A stretch of DNA of 64,000 bases from Thalassorhabdus alkalitolerans (GTDB taxonomy: Bacteria; Bacillota; Bacilli; Bacillales; Marinococcaceae), in the NCBI RefSeq assembly GCF_042656585.1, contig NZ_JBHSPG010000023.1, one strand, 5' to 3'. The notes beneath the pieces were generated by a model that saw only the letters and a program-made list of their open reading frames with translations, had not been told where the DNA came from and ran no database searches. The position numbers and the translations under genes are program-made. Position 1 is the first letter of the stretch. Each line of letters begins with the position of its first letter. Below are positions 52,690 through 62,461 of this stretch, in pieces.

Positions 52690-52801
52690 TATAGGTGATG
52701 TCTCCTTACCTTTAATAACGGAGATACTCGGCCGTGCTGTGGGGTAACACCTTAGGCGCTTGTCGCCAAGGGTGCGGTGTGAGGTTAGGTTAAATGCCTA
52801 T
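52690..52801 (+). ncRNA. Candidate EAR/epsC processive-antitermination RNA element
   Basis: The segment can fold with an outer ATAGG/CCTAT stem (52691-52695 with 52797-52801), a TCTCC/GGAGA hairpin (52701-52724) and nested helices around GGCG-CTTGT-CGCC (about 52755-52767) flanked by CACCTT and AAGGGTG. It lies directly upstream of an epsC-type gene in a capsule operon, the position of the EAR (epsC) RNA in Bacillales, which lets RNA polymerase pass distal terminators. The identification rests on position and folding, not on a covariance-model search. Confidence 0.65.
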
Positions 52802-52813
52802 TTACAAAAGTTA

Positions 52814-52874
52814 AAAATATAAATAATGCCTGGGAGTGCCAAACATTGGTGGAACCAGGCATTATTTATATTTT
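52814..52874 (+). terminator. 20-bp hairpin with T-rich end just before epsC
   Basis: Bases 52814-52833 and 52855-52874 are perfect inverted copies (20 bp), ending in TTTT. The 21-base loop holds a small CCAA-ACA-TTGG stem. It would stop transcription 17 bases before the epsC ribosome binding site unless antiterminated. Confidence 0.85.
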
Positions 52875-52904
52875 CGTAAATAAAAGACAAAAGGAGTGAT
52901 AGGT

Positions 52905-54773
52905 TTGAGTTCATCTACATTGTTAAAGGATTCATCAAAGAAAGCAATTCCCTTAACGTATAAAAAGAGAATAGCTACGTTGATGACCATTGATACACTT
53001 ATTGTACTAACGGCTGTATTCATAGGGGGATATTTATTATACTCGCCTGAATACATCTGGTCAGCCATTCTATTTGCAAGTTCAGCTACACTGGTTATTT
53101 CTCATCACATTCTGGCACATTTTTTTAAATTATATAAGCGTGTTTGGGCTTATGCGAGTGTGAATGAGCTTGTAGCTATTTTTCAAGCTGTTTCCTTAAC
53201 GATTCTTATTACAGGCATTATGCAATTTGCTTTTTTCCAGACTCTCCATATAAGAACGTTAATTGTAACCTGGATGTTACATATTTTACTCATTGGGGGA
53301 TCTCGCTTTGCCTGGAGAATCTACAGAGATGGATACTTAAAAGATAACAAGGAAAAAACAAGAACCTTAATAATTGGAGCAGGCGGAGCGGGTACGCTTG
53401 TGTGTCGTAATATACAACAATACAAAGATACAGAAATGCATCCTGTTGCTTTTATTGATGATGATATATCTAAGCAAAATTTAGAGGTGCTAGGCCTTCC
53501 AGTTGCTGGAGGGGTCGATGATATTTCAAGAGTCGTAAAAGAATATGAAGTAGAGCAGATAGTCATTGCAATTCCCTCTTTAAAGAAAAAAGAGTTACAG
53601 AGAATATATGAAGAATGCCAGAAGACCCAAGTGAAAACTCAGATCCTTCCTTCTGTTGAAGGTCTTTTAACTGGTAAAGTCTCAATAAAGCAATTCCGAG
53701 ATGTTCAAGTAGAAGACTTGCTAGGAAGAGAACCTGTGGAACTTGAGACTGACAAAATTGGAAAAAAGCTCAATGGTAAGACCATTTTAGTTACAGGGGC
53801 TGGTGGCTCGATTGGTTCTGAAATATGCCGGCAAGTTTATAAGTTCGAGCCAGCCACTTTAATTCTCCTTGGTCATGGGGAAAACAGTATTTACAGCATT
53901 GAAATGGAATTAAACCAGTTGAGTGGAGTAACAGATATTGTTACAGAAATTGCTGATGTACAGGATCGGGAAAGAATGTTTGCTGTAATGGAAAAACACA
54001 GACCAGATGTGGTTTATCATGCAGCAGCTCACAAGCATGTCCCGCTTATGGAAAGAAACCCACACGAAGCGGTCAAAAATAACGTGATAGGCACGAAAAA
54101 CACGGCAGAAGCATCTGACGCTGCTGGTGTTACTTCTTTTGTAATGGTATCGACAGACAAAGCAGTAAATCCAACGAGTGTAATGGGAGCAACAAAGCGA
54201 ATTGCCGAAATGGTGATTCAGCATTTGGACATGGTTAGTAAAACGAAGTTTGTTGCCGTGCGCTTCGGGAATGTTCTTGGAAGCAGGGGGAGTGTCATTC
54301 CTTTATTCACTAAACAAATTAAATCAGGCGGGCCAGTTACGGTAACTCACCCGGAGATGGAACGCTATTTTATGACAATACCAGAAGCTTCAAGATTAGT
54401 ACTTCAAGCAGGAGCGCTTGCTGATGGTGGGGAATTGTTTGTGCTTGATATGGGTGAACCAGTCAAAATTGTGGACTTAGCAAAAAATCTCATTCGCTTA
54501 TCAGGATTTTCCGAAAGTGAGATTGAGATTAAATATTCTGGTATGAGACCTGGAGAAAAGTTATTTGAAGAGCTGCTAGGAAAAGATGAAGTTCACCAAG
54601 AGCAAATTTACCCTATGATTTACCGAGGAAAAACACCGGAAGTGAATGTAAATGTTATTTATGATTTACTTAATGAATTTGAAGATTTCTCTATTGACAC
54701 GTTACGAGAAAGAACGTTAGATATTGCTCACTTTAGAGTAGAACGACTTCAGATCTTAAAAGAAGTAAAGTAG
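52905..54773 (+). CDS. epsC: EpsC/CapD-type membrane-bound nucleotide-sugar 4,6-dehydratase
   Basis: The 622-residue protein has four N-terminal membrane segments (about residues 20-140), a first Rossmann CoA-binding-like domain (about 150-265) and an SDR domain (about 290-590) with TGAGGSIGSE. The active-site stretch is VSTDKAVNPTSVMGATKR, where Met replaces the usual SDR Tyr, as is normal for the FlaA1/CapD/PglF family. It converts UDP-GlcNAc to a 4-keto-6-deoxy sugar for the priming step. The start is TTG at 52905, 8 bases after AAGGAG; a GTG at 52896 overlaps that site. Confidence 0.92.
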   Translation: MSSSTLLKDSSKKAIPLTYKKRIATLMTIDTLIVLTAVFIGGYLLYSPEYIWSAILFASSATLVISHHILAHFFKLYKRVWAYASVNELVAIFQAVSLTILITGIMQFAFFQTLHIRTLIVTWMLHILLIGGSRFAWRIYRDGYLKDNKEKTRTLIIGAGGAGTLVCRNIQQYKDTEMHPVAFIDDDISKQNLEVLGLPVAGGVDDISRVVKEYEVEQIVIAIPSLKKKELQRIYEECQKTQVKTQILPSVEGLLTGKVSIKQFRDVQVEDLLGREPVELETDKIGKKLNGKTILVTGAGGSIGSEICRQVYKFEPATLILLGHGENSIYSIEMELNQLSGVTDIVTEIADVQDRERMFAVMEKHRPDVVYHAAAHKHVPLMERNPHEAVKNNVIGTKNTAEASDAAGVTSFVMVSTDKAVNPTSVMGATKRIAEMVIQHLDMVSKTKFVAVRFGNVLGSRGSVIPLFTKQIKSGGPVTVTHPEMERYFMTIPEASRLVLQAGALADGGELFVLDMGEPVKIVDLAKNLIRLSGFSESEIEIKYSGMRPGEKLFEELLGKDEVHQEQIYPMIYRGKTPEVNVNVIYDLLNEFEDFSIDTLRERTLDIAHFRVERLQILKEVK

Positions 54774-54805
54774 TTATTCAAGAAGAAGGAGTGTTTGATT
54801 AAAAA

Positions 54806-55432
54806 ATGTACTTAAAGATAAAGCGGTCAATAGATTTTCTTCTTTCTTTTATAGGCTTGGTAGTATTAGCACCAGCATTCATGTTACTAATACTAGCTAT
54901 TAAGCTTGACTCAAAAGGACCAATTTTATTCAAGCAAAAGAGAGTGGGAGTTAACAAAAGCCATTTTTATATATTTAAGTTTCGAACAATGAGAATAGAT
55001 ACTCCAAAAGATACACCAACACACTTATTGGATAATCCAGAGCAGTACATTACAAAAGTGGGGAAATTTTTAAGAAAAACGAGCTTAGATGAGCTTCCGC
55101 AGATAATAAATATATTACTTGGGCAAATGTCTATTATAGGTCCCCGTCCAGCCTTATGGAATCAGTATGATTTAATAGAGGAACGGGACAAATATGGAGC
55201 AAATGACATACCGCCTGGTCTTACTGGCTGGGCTCAAATCAACGGGAGGGATGAGCTTCCCATAGAATTGAAGGCTAGATTAGACGGAGAGTACATAGAA
55301 AAGTTCAGTTTGTGGATGGATATAAGGTGTTTCTTTGGGACTTTTATTAGTGTAGTAAAGAGTGATGGAGTTGTAGAAGGCAAAAGGGAATCAACAAATC
55401 AAGAACAAAAAAGTAAAAAGGAGTCTGTGTAA
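54806..55432 (+). CDS. Undecaprenyl-phosphate sugar-1-phosphate transferase (EpsL/PglC type)
   Basis: The 208-residue monotopic phosphoglycosyltransferase has one membrane re-entrant helix (about residues 8-32), a KQKRVG motif near residue 47, KFRTMR, the catalytic LRKTSLDELPQ near residue 92, GPRPAL and PGLTGWAQING. It primes repeat-unit assembly by loading a sugar-1-phosphate, probably the EpsC product or its amino derivative, onto undecaprenyl phosphate. It follows epsC by 32 bases. Confidence 0.93.
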   Translation: MYLKIKRSIDFLLSFIGLVVLAPAFMLLILAIKLDSKGPILFKQKRVGVNKSHFYIFKFRTMRIDTPKDTPTHLLDNPEQYITKVGKFLRKTSLDELPQIINILLGQMSIIGPRPALWNQYDLIEERDKYGANDIPPGLTGWAQINGRDELPIELKARLDGEYIEKFSLWMDIRCFFGTFISVVKSDGVVEGKRESTNQEQKSKKESV

Positions 55433-55434
55433 CT

Positions 55435-56295
55435 ATGAAAAGGATATTAATCACCGGAAAAAATAGTTACATTGGAAATAAATTTGAGAATTGGGTTAGT
55501 CAATCCCCGGAAATGTACGAAATCGACAAAATTAGCGTAAGAGATGAAAAGTGGAAAAATGTTGATTTCTCCTCTTATGATACTATATTACACCTGGCTG
55601 GCATTGCACATGTTTCGAGGGACCCAAAGATGGAGGAGCTGTACTATCAGGTTAATCGAGACCTTACTATTGAACTAGCGAACAAGGCAAAGGAAGAAGG
55701 GGTTACCCAATTTATCTTTATGAGCAGTATTATCGTTTATGGAGATAGTTCTTATGAAAACAAAGTGATCGATCAAGAAACAATTCCCAAGCCAAGTAAC
55801 TTTTATGGTAATAGCAAGCTTCAAGCAGAGGAAGGAATTAATAAATTAAAGGATAAGAACTTTAAGGTTGCGATTATACGACCGCCGATGATTTATGGGA
55901 AAGGCTCCAAAGGAAACTATCCTAAGTTAGCCAAAGCTGCTCAAAAGTTACCTATCTTCCCCGACATTGATAACCAACGAAGCATGCTTCATATAGATAA
56001 TCTATGTGAGTTTGTGAAATTAATGGTTATTAATCAAGAGTCAGGACTCTTTTTTCCCCAAAATAAGGAGTACACAAAAACTAGTGAAATGGTTCAGTTA
56101 ATTGGAGAAGTACACGGGAAGAAAGTTTATTTAACAAAAATATTTAACCCAGTCATTAAACCGTTTGTTCAAAAAATAGAAGTTTTAAATAAAATATTTG
56201 GGGATTTAAAGTTCTCAAAAGATATGAGCCATTACAAAGAAAACTATGTTGTTAAGGGTCTTGAAGATAGTATTAAACATACTGAGCAATTATAG
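55435..56295 (+). CDS. NAD-dependent epimerase/reductase of surface-sugar synthesis
   Basis: The 286-residue extended SDR protein has ITGKNSYIGNKF (a variant of TGxxGxxG), catalytic Ser in MSSIIVYGD, YGNSK as YxxxK near residue 126 and RPPMIYGKG. It resembles WbpK/QuiNAc-type reductases that reduce 4-keto-6-deoxy-HexNAc. It begins 3 bases after the priming transferase, with its AAGGAG inside that gene. From here base composition becomes visibly more AT-rich. Confidence 0.85.
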   Translation: MKRILITGKNSYIGNKFENWVSQSPEMYEIDKISVRDEKWKNVDFSSYDTILHLAGIAHVSRDPKMEELYYQVNRDLTIELANKAKEEGVTQFIFMSSIIVYGDSSYENKVIDQETIPKPSNFYGNSKLQAEEGINKLKDKNFKVAIIRPPMIYGKGSKGNYPKLAKAAQKLPIFPDIDNQRSMLHIDNLCEFVKLMVINQESGLFFPQNKEYTKTSEMVQLIGEVHGKKVYLTKIFNPVIKPFVQKIEVLNKIFGDLKFSKDMSHYKENYVVKGLEDSIKHTEQL

Positions 56296-56325
56296 ATGTT
56301 AAATAATCTCTAATGGAGTGTAGAA

Positions 56326-57141
56326 ATGAATCCACAAGTTACAGTTTTAATGAGCGTATATAATGAAAAGTCTCACTTGGATGAAAGTATTAAAAGCATT
56401 CTTAACCAGTCATTCAGTGACTTTGAATTTTTAATAATTGATGACTGTTCCAATGATGGAAGCAATAAGATAATTGAAGAGTATGCAAAAAAAGATAAAA
56501 GAATAAAGTTAGTACGAAACAATACAAACAGGGGATTAAGTTACAACTTGGCAGAAGGAGTAGATTTGGCTAGCGCTCCTTGGATAGCTAGGATGGATGC
56601 TGATGACATAGCTTTTCAAAACCGTTTGTCCACTCAAATCAATTTTATAAAGCAAAATCCGGACATAGATGTAGTAGGGAGCTTTGTAATAGACATTGAT
56701 AAAAGTGGGAACGAAATTGAGTTAAGAAAGGTACCGACTACACATAGTAAAATAGCTAAATTAATATGGACTTGTCCGTTTATACATCCAACAGTTTTAT
56801 TCCGAAAAGATGCCATAATTAGGGCGGGGTCATACAATAGGAGATTAAGAAGGCGTCAAGATTATGATCTATGGTTTAGATGTCATGCAGAGAAACTAAA
56901 ATTTCATAATTTGGAAAAACCACTCTTATACTATCGTTCAACAGATGATTACTATAAAAAAAATAATTTTAAAGTCCAGTTACAACAAGTAAAAATGGGC
57001 TTCAGTGGTGCAAGAATGGTAAATGCTTCACCAATGGCTTATTTAGGTATTACTATAGCTTTTTCAAAGGGCATATTACCCTATAGAATTAGAAAGCCAA
57101 TAAATAGATTATTAAAGAATTGTGACCCTAGAAGAGTTTAA
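56326..57141 (+). CDS. Glycosyltransferase, family 2
   Basis: The 271-residue GT-A enzyme starts VTVLMSVYNEKSHLDESIKSIL, with donor-binding DDCSNDGS near residue 40, the DxD motif in RMDADDIAF near residue 90 and QDYDLWFR near residue 184 as the catalytic-base region. TGGAGTG precedes the ATG. It adds one sugar to the lipid-linked capsule repeat. A gap of about 170 bases follows with no gene. Confidence 0.9.
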   Translation: MNPQVTVLMSVYNEKSHLDESIKSILNQSFSDFEFLIIDDCSNDGSNKIIEEYAKKDKRIKLVRNNTNRGLSYNLAEGVDLASAPWIARMDADDIAFQNRLSTQINFIKQNPDIDVVGSFVIDIDKSGNEIELRKVPTTHSKIAKLIWTCPFIHPTVLFRKDAIIRAGSYNRRLRRRQDYDLWFRCHAEKLKFHNLEKPLLYYRSTDDYYKKNNFKVQLQQVKMGFSGARMVNASPMAYLGITIAFSKGILPYRIRKPINRLLKNCDPRRV

Positions 57142-57313
57142 TTTTATCCGAAAAAATGAGCCCATTATCGAATTTTATATTTTTTATTTATTTTATATTT
57201 TTCTAGAAAGCAATTAACTAAAGTGAAATATTAAGGCTTAAAAGTGTGTAGGGTTAAACACTGGTAGCTGTGTTAACTCTAAAACTGTTTAAGGAGAAAT
57301 GGAGAAGTCTAAT

Positions 57314-58495
57314 ATGAAAAAAGTTTTGTTCTGTGAATCCGGGTATAATAGGTTCTATGGTGCACAGCAATCTCTTTACAATTTTTTAGTGAATGTAGAC
57401 AAAGAAAGTATTGAAGCTGTGGTTCTTTGTCCTAACAAAGGTAAGTTCACTGAAGAAATCAATAGAGTTAATATACCTGTTGAAATAGTATCTTATCCTA
57501 AAGTTTTAGATAAAACTGGAGAGGAAGCCAAAAGTACAAATTTAATTACAAAAGTTAAAATGCTGATAGGTGGCCTTCGTTATTTAAAAAAGTACATGAA
57601 GTACTTTAAAAGAAACAAAGTTGACCTTGTTTATTGTAATGATATTCGTTCAATCCTCACTTGTGGATTAGCAGCAAGATTATCAGGTATTCCTGTTTTA
57701 TGGTATGTAAGGATAAATAAAAAGCTTGGAGTATACAATCATATAGGAGCAAACATAGCAAGCAAAATCGTAGTAATAGCTGATAATGTAAAAACTATTT
57801 TTAACGATAAATATATTTTTAATGCTAAAGAGAAATTTTCCACTATTTATACAGGGATTAATTTAAAAGAGGTTGACTCAGTTGAAGAAACAGGTTCATT
57901 AATCAAAGAACTTAACCTTTCACCAGAGATAAAATTAGTTGGGATAATTGCATCTATCCAACCAAGAAAAGGGCAGAAAGATTTAGTGAAATCAATAGTT
58001 AGTTTAAAAAAGGAGCGTTGTAAATCAATTGAAAACACTAAATTTTTAATTATAGGAGATACCCAAGATGTTAAACAAAAAGAATACCTAAAAGAAGTTA
58101 AGGAAATAATTAAAGAGAACAACTTGCAAGAAAATGTATTATTCTTAGGCTGGAGGCAAGACGTTCTGCAAATATTGAAACAAATACACTTGTTAGTTCT
58201 TCCATCTTATAGCGAAGGATTACCAAGAACGGTTCTTGAATCATTAGCTTGTAATTGTCCGGTTATTGCTACTAATGTAGCAGGGACTGGAGAAATCATT
58301 AACCATAAGAAAAATGGAATGTTAGTTAGCCCTGGAGATATTGAGGGTTTAGCAAAGTCTCTTAAATACATGCTTGAAGATAACCGTAGACTCAATAAAA
58401 TGGGAAATGAGGGGAGGAAGACAATAGAGAAGAAGTTTGAAATGGAGAAATATATTAGTGAACTTAAGGAAATAGTTATTAAGACAGCTAAATAG
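57314..58495 (+). CDS. Glycosyltransferase, family 4 type
   Basis: The 393-residue GT-B protein starts MKKVLFCESGYNRFYGAQQSL. Donor-domain motifs are IIASIQPRKGQKDLVKSI near residue 210 and PSYSEGLPRTVLESLACNCPVIA near residue 300 (E-x7-E). ATG at 57314 has GGAG 9 bases upstream; an in-frame ATG at 57299 sits too close to its AAGGAG but is possible. The coding sequence is strongly AT-rich. Confidence 0.88.
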   Translation: MKKVLFCESGYNRFYGAQQSLYNFLVNVDKESIEAVVLCPNKGKFTEEINRVNIPVEIVSYPKVLDKTGEEAKSTNLITKVKMLIGGLRYLKKYMKYFKRNKVDLVYCNDIRSILTCGLAARLSGIPVLWYVRINKKLGVYNHIGANIASKIVVIADNVKTIFNDKYIFNAKEKFSTIYTGINLKEVDSVEETGSLIKELNLSPEIKLVGIIASIQPRKGQKDLVKSIVSLKKERCKSIENTKFLIIGDTQDVKQKEYLKEVKEIIKENNLQENVLFLGWRQDVLQILKQIHLLVLPSYSEGLPRTVLESLACNCPVIATNVAGTGEIINHKKNGMLVSPGDIEGLAKSLKYMLEDNRRLNKMGNEGRKTIEKKFEMEKYISELKEIVIKTAK

Positions 58496-58512
58496 GTAAT
58501 TTATTTAAATTA

Positions 58513-58532
58513 GGGTGTTTTTGAAAACACCC
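58513..58532. other. Hairpin in the 58.5 kb intergenic gap
   Basis: GGGTGTTTT and AAAACACCC form a perfect 9-bp stem with a 2-base loop. No T run follows, so it may be an RNA-processing or stability element rather than a terminator. Confidence 0.5.
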
Positions 58533-58571
58533 ATTAAGTAGAAGGGAAATACAAAGTATGGACGTGGGGAA

Positions 58572-59630
58572 ATGATACTTTATATCGCTTTAGCTTTAAC
58601 TATAGCTATTTGTGCAGAATTGTCAGTTAAATTAAAATCTAAACTTCTTAGAGTGGTTAATATAATAATCATAATTGTATTACCCTCTTTTTTATTTGCA
58701 GTAAGATATGATATAGGAACAGACTACTACAATTACCTAGCTATCTATAATAGGGCTAAAGATAATATTGAAAGTAGAATTGAGTGGGGTTATTATGCTA
58801 TTAATTCTGTTGTGGCAAGCCTAGGGGGTAGTGCTCAGGTTGCATTTTTTATAATTGGATTAATCATGTTTTCTTTTTTATATCTTGCAATTAGGCACTA
58901 TAATAATATATTAAGCCCGGGGCTAGCTATGTTTGTCTTTATGTTAATGTACTATCAGATGTCATTTAATACTATAAGACAGGTTATTACCATGACAATC
59001 GTTTTATACAGCATAAGGTTTATACAAGAAAGAAAATTATTCAAGTTCTTATTTATTATCTTTATTGCATCAAGTTTTCATAATTCAGCTTGGATATTTC
59101 TTCCAATTTATTTCTTGTATCCCTTCATAAAAAAACAAAAAAAAGTATTTGCAAGGGTTTTAGTTTACGGCTCTATAGTATTAATAATTATAGGATTGGA
59201 TACTATACTGGCACCCGTGCTTAGTAATGTCGAGAGTTTAGATTATTATCTGAGGTACTTGGATGAAGGAGATATGGGCACAAGTTTAGGGTTTGTAATT
59301 CGGAGCTTACCATTTATCATTATTGGAATTTATCTATCGCCACGCCTAAGATCAAATACTTATTTTACCTGGTTCTTTTTCCTTTACATTATCAGCATAC
59401 TTATGAAGTTTACCCATATCGTGGGAGCCAATTATATTAGTCGAGTGGCATGGAATTTTGAAGTGATTTTAGTATTGTTGGTCCCACTCTATATTAGGGA
59501 ATTAAATAAAAAAAGGGAATTTTTAGTCAGTTGGTTATTAATATGCTATATAGTAATTCATTGGTGGTATATATATATCTATGCTGGTAGTCATGAAACG
59601 GTACCATACCAATGGATTTTTAATCAGTAG
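58572..59630 (+). CDS. EpsG-family polysaccharide polymerase (Wzy-like)
   Basis: The 352-residue protein has about nine or ten membrane segments and the EpsG-family motif RYDIGTDYYNY near residue 45, plus QMSFNTIRQVITM near residue 135. It probably polymerises lipid-linked repeat units on the outer face of the membrane. GTGGGG lies just before the ATG. Polymerases of this class vary strongly between strains, as expected for a serotype-determining gene. Confidence 0.85.
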   Translation: MILYIALALTIAICAELSVKLKSKLLRVVNIIIIIVLPSFLFAVRYDIGTDYYNYLAIYNRAKDNIESRIEWGYYAINSVVASLGGSAQVAFFIIGLIMFSFLYLAIRHYNNILSPGLAMFVFMLMYYQMSFNTIRQVITMTIVLYSIRFIQERKLFKFLFIIFIASSFHNSAWIFLPIYFLYPFIKKQKKVFARVLVYGSIVLIIIGLDTILAPVLSNVESLDYYLRYLDEGDMGTSLGFVIRSLPFIIIGIYLSPRLRSNTYFTWFFFLYIISILMKFTHIVGANYISRVAWNFEVILVLLVPLYIRELNKKREFLVSWLLICYIVIHWWYIYIYAGSHETVPYQWIFNQ

Positions 59631-59674
59631 GTATAATATACCTTCACTAGAGATTTTACAAAGTAGGTTCTTAT

Positions 59675-61171
59675 ATGAAAAAGAATAATCAATTAACACA
59701 TAAAACTCTTAAAGGTTTAATATGGAGTTTTATTGACCTAATGGCGAACCAAGGAATTCAGTTTATTATACTAATTATACTAGCTAGGTTACTTGTTCCT
59801 GAACACTTTGGACTGCTTGGTATGGTTATGATATTCGTAGCCTTATCACAAACTTTAGTTGACAGTGGATTTAGCCAAGCCTTAATTAGAGAAGAAAAGG
59901 TTGGACAAATAGATTACTCAACAACATTTTACGTGAATTTATCTCTTTCATTAATAATTTTTTTAATGATTTTTAATTTAGCCCCACTCGTAAGTGGTTT
60001 TTTTAATGAACCACAATTAATAGAGGTTTTAAGGGTTATTAGTTTAGTTGTATTATTTCAAGCTATATCAATAGTTCCAAGGACAATTCTTATACGCAAG
60101 GTAGATTTTAAAACACAAACGAAGGTTAGCATAACTGCGAGCATTTCTTCGGGCGCTATTGCTATTAGTATGGCATTATTGGGTTTAGGCGTATGGAGTT
60201 TAATATTTCGTATCCTTATACAGAAAGCAGTAGAAGCAATATTGTTGCTTTATATAAATAAATGGTTTCCAACTTTTGAATTTAGCGTATATTCGTTTAA
60301 GAAATTTTTCACTTTTAGTTGGAAATTATTAGCTTCCAGTTTAATTGATACTAGTTATCGTAATATCTATTATGTGATTATTGGTAGAATGTATACTACA
60401 GGCGATCTAGGATACTATACTAACGCAAAACAATTTAGAGATGCTATTAACCAAGGCATTACAAGATCTATCCAGAGAGTGACATATCCGGTGTTAAGTA
60501 GTGTTCAAACAGAAGAAGCCAAGCTGAAATATGGATTTAAAAAGTTAATTCGCATAACTGGTTACGTTTCATTTCCAATGATGCTAGGGATGGCGGCTAT
60601 AGCGCAACATTTAATCGTATTACTTATGGGTGAGCATTGGGAACCTGCTGTCGTATACTTTCAGTTACTATGTGTGGCGGCAATATTATACCCAATGCAT
60701 GCGATTAATTTGAATATACTAAAAGTAAAAGGTAGATCAGATCTTTTTTTGAAAATAGAAATATTGAAAAAGGTAATAACCACCATTGCAATTATATTAG
60801 CAATACTAGGGAATATTGGAGTGGTTGGTTTTATTTTAGCTGCGATTGTAACAACTCATCTAGCTTTATTTATTAATACCTATTATTCAGGTAAAGAAAT
60901 TGATTATGGAACGAATGAGCAGATAAGGGATTTACTTCCTTCATATTTATTATCCTTCATAATGGCAGGTGTTATTTACTTACTAGGAATTTTTATCCCT
61001 TTTCATTCTATGCTAGTTATAACGTTTCAAATCTTTGTCGGAGCCTTAATTTATGTGGGTATAAGTCGCTTATTAAATTATAAAGAGTTTTACGAAGTCG
61101 TTAGAATGATTAAGCCGTATATTTATAAATTATATAGTAGCTTGCTCAAAAAAAAGAACTATAAGCACTGA
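59675..61171 (+). CDS. Oligosaccharide flippase (Wzx/MOP superfamily)
   Basis: The 498-residue protein has about twelve to fourteen membrane segments and the family N terminus LKGLIWSFIDLMANQGIQFIILIILARLLVPEHFGLLG split over residues 10-48. It resembles TuaB/WzxC-type exporters that flip undecaprenyl-linked repeat units. With the EpsG-like protein and the Wzz-like modulator it completes a Wzx/Wzy-dependent assembly system. Confidence 0.92.
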   Translation: MKKNNQLTHKTLKGLIWSFIDLMANQGIQFIILIILARLLVPEHFGLLGMVMIFVALSQTLVDSGFSQALIREEKVGQIDYSTTFYVNLSLSLIIFLMIFNLAPLVSGFFNEPQLIEVLRVISLVVLFQAISIVPRTILIRKVDFKTQTKVSITASISSGAIAISMALLGLGVWSLIFRILIQKAVEAILLLYINKWFPTFEFSVYSFKKFFTFSWKLLASSLIDTSYRNIYYVIIGRMYTTGDLGYYTNAKQFRDAINQGITRSIQRVTYPVLSSVQTEEAKLKYGFKKLIRITGYVSFPMMLGMAAIAQHLIVLLMGEHWEPAVVYFQLLCVAAILYPMHAINLNILKVKGRSDLFLKIEILKKVITTIAIILAILGNIGVVGFILAAIVTTHLALFINTYYSGKEIDYGTNEQIRDLLPSYLLSFIMAGVIYLLGIFIPFHSMLVITFQIFVGALIYVGISRLLNYKEFYEVVRMIKPYIYKLYSSLLKKKNYKH

Positions 61172-61228
61172 ATATCCAAAGCTTTGTATCTATAAGATTA
61201 AATCATTAAAGAAAGTAGGTTTTAAGAA

Positions 61229-62434
61229 TTGAAAAAGAAACTTCTTTTATTAGGTGGTTCTACTCAGCAGGTTCCCGCTATAAAGAAAGCGAATGAGTTG
61301 GGATATACCACGATTGTTTGTGATTATCTAACAGATAATCCAGGGCAGGAACATGCTGAAAAGTTCTATTGTATTAGTACTACGGATAAAGAAAAAGTCC
61401 TTGAAGTTGCAAAAAAAGAAGCAGTAGATGGAATAGTTGCTTATGCCTCGGATCCTGCTGCTCCAACTGCTGCCTACGTAGCTGAGGCTATGGGGTTACC
61501 CACTAATCCCTATAAGTCAGTACAGATTTTATCAAATAAAGATCTTTTCCGAGATTTTCTCAAAAAAAATCATTTCTTTACACCAAGAGCTAAAGGGTTT
61601 AACTCAGTTAAGGAATTCATGGCTACAATCTCAACATTTAATTTTCCCCTAGTTATTAAACCAGTTGACTCCTCTGGAAGTAAGGGTGTTAGTATTGTGC
61701 ACAATAAAGAAAAAATTAAAGATGTGGTCAACCATGCATTATCTTTTTCTCGGACAAAAAGGTATATAGTGGAAGAGTACGTAGAAATGGAAGGTTATCA
61801 AGTAGCGGGGGATGGGTTGGTGGTAAATGGTAAGTTGGTGTTTAGGTGCTTTGCAAACGACCATTTTAACCCTTTTGCATCTAACCCCTTTGTACCAATC
61901 TCGGCAAGTTTTCCTTATAATAGATCTACCGAAATACATAATAAAATTCATAGTGAAATTCAACGCTTGATTGATCTCCTTAATCTAAAATCAGGAGCAT
62001 TCAACTTTGACATTAGAGTAGATAAAGAAGATAACATATTCTTAATGGAAGTCGGGCCAAGAAATGGCGGGAATTTTATCCCGCAGGTTATTAAATATGC
62101 AACGGGAATAGATATGATTGAGTCTACTATTAAATCCTCCTTAGGTGAAGATCGTGACGATATAAAAATGGTGGAGCCCAAAGGTTTTTGGAGTTATTAT
62201 GCTATTCACAGTTTAAAAAAAGGGACACTCACTGAAGTGAAAATCAACGAAAAAGTAAAGAAGGAAAACGTTGTTGAGGAGTATTATTATTATGAAAAAG
62301 GAGAAGAAATTCCTTTGTTTACAGGTGCCAATAAGGTTATTGGTATATTAATATTAAAATTTGATTCAATGAATCAGATGCTTAGCATGATGGATTATCC
62401 AGAAAATTGGCTAGAAGTAAAAGTTGAAGAGTGA
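61229..62434 (+). CDS. ATP-grasp enzyme of the capsule cluster
   Basis: The 401-residue protein has an N-terminal Rossmann-like domain (LLLLGGSTQQVPAIKKA) and an ATP-grasp fold: VIKPVDSSGSKGVSIV near residue 145 and the Mg-binding NFDIRVDKEDNIFLMEVGPRNGG near residues 252-280. ATP-grasp enzymes join a carboxylate to an amine through an acyl phosphate; in a capsule cluster it could attach an amino acid to a uronic acid or amino sugar. The start is TTG at 61229 with a weak AGTAGGT. The substrate is unknown. Confidence 0.85.
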   Translation: MKKKLLLLGGSTQQVPAIKKANELGYTTIVCDYLTDNPGQEHAEKFYCISTTDKEKVLEVAKKEAVDGIVAYASDPAAPTAAYVAEAMGLPTNPYKSVQILSNKDLFRDFLKKNHFFTPRAKGFNSVKEFMATISTFNFPLVIKPVDSSGSKGVSIVHNKEKIKDVVNHALSFSRTKRYIVEEYVEMEGYQVAGDGLVVNGKLVFRCFANDHFNPFASNPFVPISASFPYNRSTEIHNKIHSEIQRLIDLLNLKSGAFNFDIRVDKEDNIFLMEVGPRNGGNFIPQVIKYATGIDMIESTIKSSLGEDRDDIKMVEPKGFWSYYAIHSLKKGTLTEVKINEKVKKENVVEEYYYYEKGEEIPLFTGANKVIGILILKFDSMNQMLSMMDYPENWLEVKVEE

Positions 62435-62461
62435 GAAAGGTAATTTTAATAGGGGGTTAAT

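Larger units (their letters stand above)
52400..52904. other. 505-base untranslated segment before the epsC-like gene
   Basis: No protein gene is seen, but the stretch is rich in RNA hairpins. GACC-TTCG-GGTC lies at 52588-52599, GAGCACC/GGTGTTC at 52627-52644, the EAR-like element at about 52690-52801 and the 20-bp terminator-like hairpin at 52814-52874. It lies inside the capsule operon. Confidence 0.75.
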
